64,000 bases of DNA, from the NCBI RefSeq assembly GCF_024363565.1, contig NZ_JAJEKE010000007.1, forward strand, positions 106,982 to 170,981, given 5' to 3'. Below the pieces are notes generated by a model. The model was not told the DNA's origin. It saw only the letters and a program-made list of their open reading frames with translations, and ran no database searches. This document shows, piece by piece, positions 35,507 to 43,628 of the stretch. A program made the position numbers and the translations under genes. Position 1 is the first letter of the stretch. The number at the start of each line of letters is the position of its first letter. This stretch comes from Lutispora saccharofermentans (GTDB taxonomy: Bacteria > Bacillota > Clostridia > Lutisporales > Lutisporaceae).

Positions 35507-35601
35507 GAAAAATAAAATTTTTATGTATTTTTTTTAAGATTATGAAGATAATAGTTAATGACCTCACAAAATACATTGAGACCCCCTTTACATTCTGTTT
35601 T

Positions 35602-35632
35602 CGTGATATGTTACATATCACGACTTTTTTTT
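35602..35632 (+). terminator. second intrinsic terminator before cheR
   Basis: 9-bp stem CGTGATATG / CATATCACG with loop TTA, then AC and eight T. It lies about 95 nt after the previous terminator; I see no convincing gene or promoter between them, so it may be a backup terminator or the end of a very short RNA. Confidence 0.75.
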
Positions 35633-35691
35633 ATGTTATTTTTATGTTAGAATTGGTTCAATGACTATAATATTTGATAAGGAGTATGTAC

Positions 35692-36465
35692 ATGCTTACA
35701 GGATATGAAAAATTCAAAGAGAAGATATTTAAGCTTACCGGTATAGATTTATCGTGTTATAAGGAAAGACAGATGAAAAGAAGAATTGATTCTCTGATTT
35801 CCAGAAACAGCTTTAATGATTATGATACATACTATAGTGCACTTTTGCAGGACTCCCATTTGTTCAATGAGTTTATCAACTATTTGACCATCAATGTATC
35901 AGAATTTTATAGAAATCCTGCCCAATGGGATGTTTTAGAGAAAGAAATAATTCCACGGCTGCTGGAAAATAAAAAGACCTTAAAGATATGGAGCGCAGCA
36001 TGCTCTACAGGAGAAGAGCCTTATTCTTTAGTCATGTTGATGACAAAATTTATGAAGCTGGAAAACATCAGTATTTACGCTACAGATATTGATGAGGATG
36101 CTATAAATAAAGCAAAAATGGGGGTTTATAATGAAAAAAGCCTGGCAAATCTGCCGGATGGATTTGTCAGCAAGTTTTTCATAAAGAATTTAAACACTTA
36201 TAAGATAAAAGACGAAGTTAAAAAATGCGTAGAATATAGAAGGCATAATCTATTGATGGACAAGTATCCCGAAAACTGCGATCTGATCACATGCAGGAAC
36301 GTGCTGATATATTTTACTGAAGAAGCTAAAAATAATATATATATGCGGTTCAGCAAAGCACTGAGTCCAAACGGAATACTATTTGTAGGGAGTACAGAGC
36401 AGATCATTATGGCTCAAAGATATAATATGGAACCATTGAAAAATTTTTTTTATAAACTGATATAG
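35692..36465 (+). CDS. cheR: CheR-family protein-glutamate methyltransferase
   Basis: 257 aa from ATG 35692, with AAGGAG 7 nt upstream. It methylates glutamates of chemotaxis receptors with SAM. The N-terminal helical domain (1-70) and the methyltransferase domain with IWSAACSTGEEPYSLVMLM, YATDIDEDAINKAK and CDLITCRNVLIYF are intact. No other chemotaxis gene lies here, so an orphan signalling role is possible. Confidence 0.88.
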   Translation: MLTGYEKFKEKIFKLTGIDLSCYKERQMKRRIDSLISRNSFNDYDTYYSALLQDSHLFNEFINYLTINVSEFYRNPAQWDVLEKEIIPRLLENKKTLKIWSAACSTGEEPYSLVMLMTKFMKLENISIYATDIDEDAINKAKMGVYNEKSLANLPDGFVSKFFIKNLNTYKIKDEVKKCVEYRRHNLLMDKYPENCDLITCRNVLIYFTEEAKNNIYMRFSKALSPNGILFVGSTEQIIMAQRYNMEPLKNFFYKLI

Positions 36466-36493
36466 AAGCTGCAATCATATATCAAAATAAATA

Positions 36494-36520
36494 AAAAAAC
36501 AGAGATATCTCTGTTTTTTA
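36494..36520. terminator. bidirectional terminator, cheR and tRNA genes
   Basis: Perfect palindrome: 13-nt arms AAAAAACAGAGAT / ATCTCTGTTTTTT between the cheR stop and the 3' end of tRNA-Phe. Confidence 0.85.
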
Positions 36521-36526
36521 CTTTTA

Positions 36527-36602
<76 letters not shown>

Positions 36603-36607
36603 ATTTA

Positions 36608-36684
36608 TGGTGGGCCTTCAGGGACTCGAACCCCGGACCAACCGGTTATGAGCCGGTTGCTCTAACCAACTGAGCTAAAGGCCC
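36608..36684 (-). tRNA. tRNA-Met (CAT), elongator type
   Basis: 77 nt with encoded CCA. Acceptor GGGCCTT / AAGGCCC, anticodon loop CTCATAA. The paired first base pair excludes initiator tRNA. A tRNA-Ile2 with lysidine-modified CAT cannot be fully ruled out from sequence alone. Confidence 0.88.
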
Positions 36685-36702
36685 TTTGAAACGACAGTTT
36701 TG

Positions 36703-36731
36703 ATTTTACTATAAATTTTGCTCTATGTCAA
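36703..36731 (-). promoter_or_regulatory. sigma-A promoter of tRNA-Met/tRNA-Phe
   Basis: On the minus strand: TTGACA (36731-36726), 17-nt spacer, TAAAAT (36708-36703), about 19 nt from the tRNA 5' end. Confidence 0.75.
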
Positions 36732-36801
36732 TATTATTATCTTAAAATTTTTTGATATAAGGTTTTAATGATTATATCTTTCTGCAATACGAAATATAAT
36801 G

Positions 36802-36925
36802 TAATAAGCACTGAACTGACCTGCTCTAAGGCGAGTGCCAAAGGGCGGCTAAGTCCAGCATGGACTCGACTAACATTCAGTGGGGATTAAATCCCTCATT
36901 GAATGAAGTCTCGTTCAATAATAAG
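36802..36925 (-). mobile_element. dispersed structured repeat, copy 3, with 7-bp target duplication
   Basis: The element itself is 36809-36918 (110 nt, minus orientation), with the same start (TTGAACGAGACTTCATTC), hairpins A and B, and end (GTTCAGTG) as copies 1 and 2; the 3' arm of hairpin C is about 20 nt shorter. It is flanked immediately on both sides by TAATAAG (36802-36808 and 36919-36925). This exact 7-bp direct repeat at boundaries defined by the other copies is the mark of transposition. No ORF; a MITE-like non-autonomous element. It ends 24 nt before the CotS-like start. Confidence 0.8.
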
Positions 36926-36942
36926 TATAGGAGCTGATATAT

Positions 36943-38004
36943 TTGAATCTTGCTTTAAAACACATATATGAATCATCAAACATGGTCTTTTTAGAACAAA
37001 TGGAAGTCAATAAGATATTAAAAAATTATGATTTGAACATCATTGACGTTCAAAAAATAAGAAGTATTTACAGGGTCGCTGCGGAGGAAGGCTTCTATTG
37101 TCTAAAAAAAATAGGAAACGGAGAAAAAAGGGCTATAAAGAGCATAAGCATAATGAACTATCTTAAAATCCAAGGCTTTGATAAGGTTACCAATCCATTA
37201 TATTGTTCTTCAGGTGAGGTACTCGTTAAGAGAAAATCCTCTTCTTATTATTTAGCAGATTGGATCGATGCAGTGGAAGTAGATTTTGATAATATTGGAG
37301 ACATTATGGAGAGCATACGCCTATTGGCCGAGTTTCATAATAAGGCTAAGGGCTTTCAAACAAAGATAATTAAGCTTGAAAGCAACATAGGAAAGCTGCC
37401 CAAATTGTACAATGAAAAAATAGATTTTCTTAATAGCATAAAGGAAAGCCTTGATATGAAGTCAGATAAGAACAGCTTTGACATTCTGTACCATGAAAAT
37501 ATAGATTATTACATTCACCAGGCTCAACTCGCAGCAAACATTTTAAAGAATTCGGATTATGACAAGCTATGCGAAAAAAATAAAAAGGAGCTATATATAT
37601 GTCATGATAGCTTCTATTATCAAAATATCCTTAAGGATGAACAAAGCAACTATTATTTGATAGATCTGGAGAGTTGCCTGTATGATTTGCCACTGGCTGA
37701 TCTGGGCAAATTTCTAAGGAGAATTATGGCAAACAAAAAATATTTATGGGATTTTGATTTATGCAGAAGCATGCTATTTGAATACGAAAATGTAAGGAAT
37801 GTAGATGAAAAGGAATATAAGATAATATTATCTATGCTTGTTTTTCCTTATAAATTTTATAAATTAGGCAGAAAAAAATATTTGAAAAAGAAAAAGTGGA
37901 AAAATGAACGATTTTTAAGGAAACTAAATAGAATATTAGAATATAAAGAACAGAAAGAAAGATTTATAGAATCCTATATTAAATATTATAATATCAAGCT
38001 TTAA
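36943..38004 (+). CDS. CotS-family spore coat kinase-like protein
   Basis: 353 aa, TTG with AGGAG upstream. It has the aminoglycoside-phosphotransferase/CotS fold: an N-lobe (about 15-105) with CLKKIGNGEKRAIKS holding the ATP-binding Lys, and a C-lobe Brenner motif ICHDSFYYQNIL followed by YYLIDLESCLYDLPLADLG. CotS and YutH are spore-coat proteins of Bacillus; the clostridial members are assumed to be too. The C-terminus is very basic. Repeat copy 3 occupies the upstream region, so any sigma-K promoter there has been displaced or lies within the remaining 24 nt. Confidence 0.78.
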   Translation: MNLALKHIYESSNMVFLEQMEVNKILKNYDLNIIDVQKIRSIYRVAAEEGFYCLKKIGNGEKRAIKSISIMNYLKIQGFDKVTNPLYCSSGEVLVKRKSSSYYLADWIDAVEVDFDNIGDIMESIRLLAEFHNKAKGFQTKIIKLESNIGKLPKLYNEKIDFLNSIKESLDMKSDKNSFDILYHENIDYYIHQAQLAANILKNSDYDKLCEKNKKELYICHDSFYYQNILKDEQSNYYLIDLESCLYDLPLADLGKFLRRIMANKKYLWDFDLCRSMLFEYENVRNVDEKEYKIILSMLVFPYKFYKLGRKKYLKKKKWKNERFLRKLNRILEYKEQKERFIESYIKYYNIKL

Positions 38005-38081
38005 TGGTCGGGGCAACAGGATTTGAACCTGCGGCCTCTTGGTCCCGAACCAAGCGCGCTACCAAGCTGCGCCATGCCCCG
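38005..38081 (-). tRNA. tRNA-Pro (CGG)
   Basis: 77 nt with encoded CCA. Acceptor CGGGGCA / TGCCCCG, anticodon stem CTTGG / CCAAG with loop TTCGGGA. Its 3' end abuts the stop of the convergent CotS-like gene with no spacer. Confidence 0.96.
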
Positions 38082-38138
38082 ATTATGTGTGTTATGTGAG
38101 TACTTATTATTCAAGCCTCTAATTATGAAGCCTTTTTT

Positions 38139-38167
38139 ATAATATACTCAAAAAGAGTTAAAGTCAA
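38139..38167 (-). promoter_or_regulatory. sigma-A promoter of tRNA-Pro
   Basis: Minus strand TTGACT (38167-38162), 17-nt spacer, TATTAT (38144-38139). The predicted leader is about 50 nt. Confidence 0.65.
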
Positions 38168-38284
38168 TACCATAATCGCAAATTGTGAAATAATTATAAA
38201 AAGAAGGATATTAGATTATTTAGAAGAATATAAAAATTAATATTAAATATGCTGCTCGCATTAATACATATTTGGAGGTTTATT

Positions 38285-39904
38285 ATGAAGCTTAGTTTTT
38301 ATGGCGCTGCCGAGATGGTAACAGGATCATGCTATCTATTAGAGACTGACAAGCATAAAATACTTATTGATTGCGGCATGTTTCAAGGTGATGCTGATTC
38401 AGAGGATCTAAATAGAAATATGTTTGACTTTGAACCGGCAAAAATTGATTTTCTTTTATTGACTCATGCTCACATAGATCACAGCGGAAGGATACCGCTG
38501 CTAGCAAAAAGAGGCTTTAGCGGAGAGATATTAGCTACAAAGGCTACCAGGGAATTATGTGCTATAATGCTGCCTGACAGTGGATATATCCAAGAGATGG
38601 AAACTGAATGGACCAATAGAAAAAGGCTGCGAGCCGGCAGACCTTTGGTTGAACCGCTTTACACCGCTGCTGATGCTGAGGATTCCTTAAAATACTTTAG
38701 AGCGATTAATTATGATGAAACAATTGAAATAACTGAGGAAATTAAAATCAGATATAAAGATGCCGGGCATATACTTGGTTCGGCTATAATCGAATTATGG
38801 GTAAAGGAAAAAGGCGAAACAGTAAAGCTTGTATTTTCAGGAGACTTAGGCAATAAAGATATGCCCATAATGAAAAATCCGTCATTGATTGATGAAGCCG
38901 ATTATTTGATCATGGAGACAACATACGGCAACAAAACTCATGATAATGCAAAGAATAATATATTGTTCCTTCTTGATATAATCATAAATACAATCGAAAA
39001 TGGCGGCAACATCGTTATACCTTCCTTTGCCGTAGGAAGAACACAAGAAATTTTATATATGCTGAATATGATGAAGGAAAGCGAATTTTCTAAAATAAAA
39101 AGCATACCTGTATATGTGGATAGCCCATTGGCGATCAATGCCACTAATGTATTTCTAAATAATCAGGATTTATTTGACGATGAGACTAAGTCTTTGATAA
39201 AAATGGGAGACAATCCTTTTGAATTTCCAAACCTTGTTTTTACAAAAACAGCGGAAGAATCAAAAGCTATAAATTTTCATGAAGGGAGCAGCATAATAGT
39301 TTCTGCCAGCGGTATGTGTGATGCAGGCAGGATAAAGCATCATCTCAAGCATAACCTTTGGAGGGGAAATTCAAGTGTGGTCTTTGTAGGATATCAAGCC
39401 AAGGGGACTCTCGGCAGAAAAATCTTAGAAGGTCAAAAAAAGGTAAAGATATTTGGAGAAGATATTTATGTAAATTGTAAAATTTATAATTTAAATGGCC
39501 TATCGGGGCATGCCGATAAAAATGGGCTTATAGATTGGTTCTCATCTTTCACAAAAAAGCCTGCAAAAATATTTTTGACTCATGGAGAGGAAGATTCTTT
39601 GAAGGAATTTTCTCAAATATTGCAGGATAAATTTGATTCTAAAGCAGAGATCGTTCATATGGGCGAAACTATTGAAATCGAATCTTCAATTGACTCTATA
39701 GTCAATATACCTGAAAAATATTATGCAAAAGATAATAGGTCAGAAATGCTATTGGATGATATTAAAACCATGATGTATGCATTAAAAGAAGCGGCTATTG
39801 GCGACGAGAAGCTTGCTGATCGAAGCAAGACTATAATATTAACTAAAAAAATAGAAAATATATTATCCGGGCTCGAAGATATAGACAAGGTCATGAAAAG
39901 CTGA
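38285..39904 (+). CDS. beta-CASP metallo-beta-lactamase-fold hydrolase
   Basis: 539 aa from ATG 38285 with GGAGG upstream. The MBL domain has GSCYLL, IDCGMFQG and the zinc motif THAHIDHSG (HxHxDH), and DAGHILGSA; a beta-CASP insert follows, and the RMMBL region has LSGHADKNGLIDWF and LTHGE. This is the YSH1-like group of predicted RNA-processing exonucleases, related to CPSF-73 and RNase J. The last 60 residues are an extra helical tail. Function in Clostridia is not established. Confidence 0.85.
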   Translation: MKLSFYGAAEMVTGSCYLLETDKHKILIDCGMFQGDADSEDLNRNMFDFEPAKIDFLLLTHAHIDHSGRIPLLAKRGFSGEILATKATRELCAIMLPDSGYIQEMETEWTNRKRLRAGRPLVEPLYTAADAEDSLKYFRAINYDETIEITEEIKIRYKDAGHILGSAIIELWVKEKGETVKLVFSGDLGNKDMPIMKNPSLIDEADYLIMETTYGNKTHDNAKNNILFLLDIIINTIENGGNIVIPSFAVGRTQEILYMLNMMKESEFSKIKSIPVYVDSPLAINATNVFLNNQDLFDDETKSLIKMGDNPFEFPNLVFTKTAEESKAINFHEGSSIIVSASGMCDAGRIKHHLKHNLWRGNSSVVFVGYQAKGTLGRKILEGQKKVKIFGEDIYVNCKIYNLNGLSGHADKNGLIDWFSSFTKKPAKIFLTHGEEDSLKEFSQILQDKFDSKAEIVHMGETIEIESSIDSIVNIPEKYYAKDNRSEMLLDDIKTMMYALKEAAIGDEKLADRSKTIILTKKIENILSGLEDIDKVMKS

Positions 39905-39987
39905 TTGCGATGCATTTTGCCATCGACTAATATTATTAAAGCATTTGAGAAAAATAATAATAAAGAAATATTATTGAAGGTGATCAA

Positions 39988-40539
39988 ATGCTTAACAATT
40001 TTAAAAATGAAGAACTGGTAAAAGTTCAGGGCAGGATGTTTCCGGTTGTAGGAGGCAGGTTAAGGCTTGCCCATGAGGATAATGCAAATCTCAGCATAGA
40101 AACAAAAGTCATTTCATATGATACTGAGGTAGCAATAATTCATGCCATGGTCAAAACAGAAAAAGGAGTATTCAACGGCTTGGGTAATGCTTCTGTCAAG
40201 AGAGACAGAGTCTTATCAAATGCAATTTTGGAATTAGCTGAAACGAGAGCCATAGCCAGGGCCTTACGATTTGCAGGATACGGCGTTGAATATACAGGCT
40301 TTGAAGAGGTGGAAAGCCAAAACGAAAGCGATGAAAAGGAGACGGCTTCAAAAACACAGCTTACGGATATCTTTGCATTTGCCAAAAGTGCGAACATATC
40401 TAACGAAGATTTAAAAGAACTGATCATAAGGACAACAGGCAAAGAATACACTAAGGATTTGACGAAGAAAGAAGCAAAGACTATAATCAGCATTCTTGCA
40501 AAAAGGAAAGATGAAAATAATGGTGATGTGGTAATGTGA
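39988..40539 (+). CDS. putative Rad52/DdrA-like single-strand annealing protein
   Basis: 183 aa, ATG with AAGGTGAT. Residues 1-108 form a compact alpha/beta domain ending in ELAETRAIARALRFAGYGVE, a block I associate with Rad52/DdrA/ERF-type ssDNA-annealing proteins. An acidic linker (about 105-127) leads to a small helical domain (128-175) like those at the C-termini of phage recombinases. There are no phage genes around. The assignment rests on motif memory and is tentative. It lies 83 nt after the beta-CASP gene. Confidence 0.45.
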   Translation: MLNNFKNEELVKVQGRMFPVVGGRLRLAHEDNANLSIETKVISYDTEVAIIHAMVKTEKGVFNGLGNASVKRDRVLSNAILELAETRAIARALRFAGYGVEYTGFEEVESQNESDEKETASKTQLTDIFAFAKSANISNEDLKELIIRTTGKEYTKDLTKKEAKTIISILAKRKDENNGDVVM

Positions 40540-40570
40540 TCCATTAGTATATAAATGTATGTGTTTTCTG

Positions 40571-40599
40571 TTGTATGTATAAAAATTCTATAGTATAAT
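40571..40599 (+). promoter_or_regulatory. sigma-A promoter in the 40.6-kb intergenic region
   Basis: TTGTAT (40571-40576), 17-nt spacer, perfect TATAAT (40594-40599). Predicted start about 40606. Confidence 0.65.
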
Positions 40600-40605
40600 T
40601 AACTA

Positions 40606-40776
40606 AATAATAAGTCAACGGCAGACATATGTCCTTGCAGCATAGACAAACCGACGCGATGTCCACTTAAGAATACACAATCTATGCTTTCATAAATATA
40701 AATCGGATCCTCCATGTTTGGCTGACGCTTTGTATAAAAGGCTTCAATTGAATAGTTAGAATAAATGAAGCCTTTT
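40606..40776 (+). ncRNA. candidate structured RNA upstream of livHMGF
   Basis: No ORF with an SD lies here. From the predicted start, a rod-like fold is possible: GTCA 40614-40617 / TGAC 40723-40726, GGCAGACAT 40620-40628 / ATGTTTGGC 40714-40722 (one mismatch), an asymmetric internal loop, then AGCATAGA 40639-40646 / TCTATGCT 40681-40688. A terminator-like hairpin AAAAGGCTTCA / TGAAGCCTTTT (40736-40776) follows. A rod with a central bubble is reminiscent of 6S RNA, but I see no sequence that proves it. It does not match T-box, SAM, lysine, glycine or c-di-GMP riboswitch cores. Confidence 0.4.
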
Positions 40777-40782
40777 ATGGTT

Positions 40783-40865
40783 GCATGTAACGGAAAGTGT
40801 AAATCGATGAAAGCGACACTTTCCTATGCATTATGTAATAAGCTTCCTGAAATACGGAAGCTTAT
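40783..40865 (+). promoter_or_regulatory. two tandem hairpins in the livH leader
   Basis: First hairpin: GCAT / ATGC plus GGAAAGTGT 40792-40800 / ACACTTTCC 40816-40824. Second: ATAAGCTTCC 40838-40847 / GGAAGCTTAT 40856-40865, followed by TTAAATAAAT, which could be a weak terminator 34 nt before livH. Attenuation is possible; no leader peptide rich in Leu/Ile/Val codons was found. Confidence 0.5.
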
Positions 40866-40899
40866 TTAAATAAATCAATAAAAAACAGGTGGTGAATAT

Positions 40900-41799
40900 A
40901 TGATTAATATGACAATGGACATGTTCCTGCAACATTTAGCCAATGGGATCTCCTTAGGTAGCCTTTATGCACTTATTGCCATAGGCTATACTATGGTTTA
41001 TGGAATTTTAAGATTAATAAATTTTGCACATGGCGATATTTTTATGATGGCTACATATTTCGCTTTTTTCGGTGTGTTGTTTGGCATGAAATGGTATGTT
41101 GCTTTTCCAGTCACAATTATACTTACCGCTTTACTGGGCATGCTTGTTGAGGTATCAGCCTACAGGAGTCTAAGGGATGCCCCTAAAATTTCAATTTTGA
41201 TATCTGCTATAGGCGCATCTTTTCTTATCGAAAATCTTGCAATAGTTATTTTCGGCGGAAGGCCAAAAGCTTTCCCGACTCCTCCAATTCTTACGTCTGT
41301 AGTGCAAATCGGCAATATTTCTGTTCAAAGATTGACGTTCATGATACCCATTGTCACAGTGGCATTGCTTTTAGCCCTATCATACCTTATCAATAAGACT
41401 AAGACAGGAATGGCTATGAGAGCGGTTTCAAAAGACCATGAAACGGCCAGGCTTATGGGGGTCAATGTAGACAGGACAATTTCAGTCACTTTTGGTATAG
41501 GGTCTGCGTTAGCTGCCATAGGAGGCATAATGTGGGGATTGAAGTTTCCCCAAATACAGCCTTTGATGGGTGTAATGCCAGGGCTGAAATGCTTTATAGC
41601 TGCAGTTATCGGCGGAATTGGAAGCATTTCAGGCGCTGTTACGGGAGGATTTATTCTAGGTATTGGTGAGATTATGTTGGTTGCCTTTTTTCAAAGCTTA
41701 ACCGGATATAGAGATGCTTTTGCATTTATACTCCTTATAGTCATACTCCTCTTTAAGCCCACGGGCATAATGGGAGAAAAAATTTCGGAGAAGGTGTAG
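40900..41799 (+). CDS. livH: branched-chain amino acid ABC transporter permease LivH
   Basis: 299 aa, about eight membrane helices, ATG after CAGGTGG. The N-terminal LANGISLGSLYALIAIGYTMVYGILRLINFAHGDI and the C-terminal AAVIGGIGSISGAVTGGFILG blocks are typical of LivH. First gene of livHMGF. The substrate-binding protein gene normally present is missing from this cluster. Confidence 0.94.
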   Translation: MINMTMDMFLQHLANGISLGSLYALIAIGYTMVYGILRLINFAHGDIFMMATYFAFFGVLFGMKWYVAFPVTIILTALLGMLVEVSAYRSLRDAPKISILISAIGASFLIENLAIVIFGGRPKAFPTPPILTSVVQIGNISVQRLTFMIPIVTVALLLALSYLINKTKTGMAMRAVSKDHETARLMGVNVDRTISVTFGIGSALAAIGGIMWGLKFPQIQPLMGVMPGLKCFIAAVIGGIGSISGAVTGGFILGIGEIMLVAFFQSLTGYRDAFAFILLIVILLFKPTGIMGEKISEKV

Positions 41800-41802
41800 A
41801 TT

Positions 41803-42858
41803 ATGAAAAAAAGAGATTATTTTCTTACAAGCATATCATTAATCTTACTGATAGGGTTTATATATTATGCAGATAAAAATTTTGACGCTTATATAGTAAG
41901 GATCCTTAATCTATGTGCCATATATACTGTTTTAGGTCTTAGCATGAATTTGATCAATGGATTTACCGGACTTTTCTCGTTAGGTCATGCAGGTTTCATG
42001 GCTGTTGGTGCTTATGTAACTGCCATACTTACTCTTTCAGTTAATGCTAAAATTCAAAACTTTTTTCTAAAGCCGATAGCGGCTCCGCTGAGCAATGTTG
42101 TCTGGCCATTTTTCCCTTCTCTTTTGCTGGGGGGAGTTTTAACGGCAATGGTAGGATTCTTGATCGGGGCTCCCGCCCTCAGATTAAAAGGAGATTATCT
42201 GGCTATTGCCACATTGGGTTTTGCAGAGATCATAAGGGTTATCTTCACCAATACCCAAACTATTACAAATGGTGCGTTAGGTTTAAAGGGCATACCTGCA
42301 TATACGAATTTGTGGTGGAGCTTTGGTACTGCTGTTTTTACAATCGTTGCAATGAGATTGCTGATCAACAGCAGTTATGGAAGGGCTTTCAAAGCGATTA
42401 GGGAAGATGAGATTGCTGCAGAAAGCATGGGAATAGATTTATTTAAGCATAAGGTATTAGCTTTTACTATTGGAGCTTTTTTTGCAGGAATCGGTGGAGG
42501 TCTCTTGGGAAATCTTTTAGGTACGATAGATCCTTTGATGTTTAGATTCACTTTGACATTTAATATTTTATTGATTATAGTATTAGGAGGCATCGGGAGC
42601 ATTACAGGAACAGTGATATCGGCATTTGTAGTAACCATCTCCCAAGAAGCTCTGCGTTTCCTTGATCAGTCCATGGATCTCGGCTTTATTGTAATACCAG
42701 GAGTTGCAGGCATGAGAATGGTAGTGTTCTCCATACTGCTGATGCTGGTAGTGCTATTTTATAGGCACGGACTCATGGGAACCAATGAGTTTAGCTGGGA
42801 TAAGTTTTTAAATTTTATATCTTTTAAAAAACCTCTATTAAAAGGAGGTAAAGAATGA
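41803..42858 (+). CDS. livM: branched-chain amino acid ABC transporter permease LivM
   Basis: 351 aa; multi-pass. NGFTGLFSLGHAGFMAVGAY and LRLKGDYLAIATLGFAEIIR are LivM hallmarks, and AIREDEIAAESMGID is the cytoplasmic coupling helix. It starts 3 nt after livH and overlaps livG by 4 nt. Confidence 0.94.
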   Translation: MKKRDYFLTSISLILLIGFIYYADKNFDAYIVRILNLCAIYTVLGLSMNLINGFTGLFSLGHAGFMAVGAYVTAILTLSVNAKIQNFFLKPIAAPLSNVVWPFFPSLLLGGVLTAMVGFLIGAPALRLKGDYLAIATLGFAEIIRVIFTNTQTITNGALGLKGIPAYTNLWWSFGTAVFTIVAMRLLINSSYGRAFKAIREDEIAAESMGIDLFKHKVLAFTIGAFFAGIGGGLLGNLLGTIDPLMFRFTLTFNILLIIVLGGIGSITGTVISAFVVTISQEALRFLDQSMDLGFIVIPGVAGMRMVVFSILLMLVVLFYRHGLMGTNEFSWDKFLNFISFKKPLLKGGKE

Positions 42859-43628
42859 TGGAAATACTCAAAACCAATAATATTACAATGCAATTTGGCG
42901 GCTTGACCGCTGTTAAAGATTTTAATCTTACACTAAACAAAGGAGAAATTGTTGCCTTAATCGGCCCCAACGGAGCAGGAAAAACGACTGCATTCAATAT
43001 GATAACAGGCGTATATAAGCCTACAAAAGGAAAAGTATTTTATAAAGGCAATGATATAACTCAGCTTCCCCCTCATCAAATAACTAAATCAGGGATAGCC
43101 AGGACATTCCAAAACATCAGGCTTTTCAAAGATTTGAGCGTGCTGGATAATGTATTGATTGCCAATCATCTTCATATAAAATCTAACGTGTTTGAGGCAC
43201 TGCTCAGATTGCCAAAATATAAGAATGAAGACAGAAAGATGATCAATAAATCTCTGGAGCTATTGGAAATCGTGGGTTTATCAGATGAGAAGAACGAAAA
43301 ATCCAGCTCCTTGCCATATGGCAAACAACGCAGGCTTGAAATCGCCAGGGCATTAGCCACAAATCCTGAGCTATTGCTGTTGGATGAGCCGGCTGCCGGC
43401 ATGAATCCTAAAGAAACAGAGGATCTTACAAGATTTATCAAGACGATAAGAGATGACTTTAAGCTTACAATCTTCATGATAGAGCACCATATGCAAGTGG
43501 TAATGGGAATATCTGAAAGAATATATGTCTTTGATTATGGAATTACTATCGCTCACGGCAGCCCAAAGGAAATACAGAATAATCAAAGAGTCATTGAGGC
43601 TTATTTGGGGGTGGAAGATAATGCTTAA
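42855..43628 (+). CDS. livG: branched-chain amino acid ABC transporter ATP-binding protein LivG
   Basis: 257 aa. Walker A GPNGAGKTT, the LivG-specific region GIARTFQNIRLFKDLSVLDNV, a degenerate ABC signature SSLPYGKQRR, Walker B LLLLDEPAAGMNP and switch EHHM. ATG 42855 in the livM stop (ATGA), or ATG 42858; both follow AAGGAGG. Confidence 0.94.
   Translation: MMEILKTNNITMQFGGLTAVKDFNLTLNKGEIVALIGPNGAGKTTAFNMITGVYKPTKGKVFYKGNDITQLPPHQITKSGIARTFQNIRLFKDLSVLDNVLIANHLHIKSNVFEALLRLPKYKNEDRKMINKSLELLEIVGLSDEKNEKSSSLPYGKQRRLEIARALATNPELLLLDEPAAGMNPKETEDLTRFIKTIRDDFKLTIFMIEHHMQVVMGISERIYVFDYGITIAHGSPKEIQNNQRVIEAYLGVEDNA

Noticed and set aside
35541..35663. Short ORF (ATG AAG ATA...) between the two terminators before cheR
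   Set aside because: No SD, crosses the second terminator hairpin, low-complexity product.
40606..40899. Known riboswitch or T-box before livH
   Set aside because: I could not find the T-box GGN/ACCGCG element or the cores of SAM, lysine, glycine, ykkC or c-di-GMP riboswitches; left as an unnamed structured RNA candidate.
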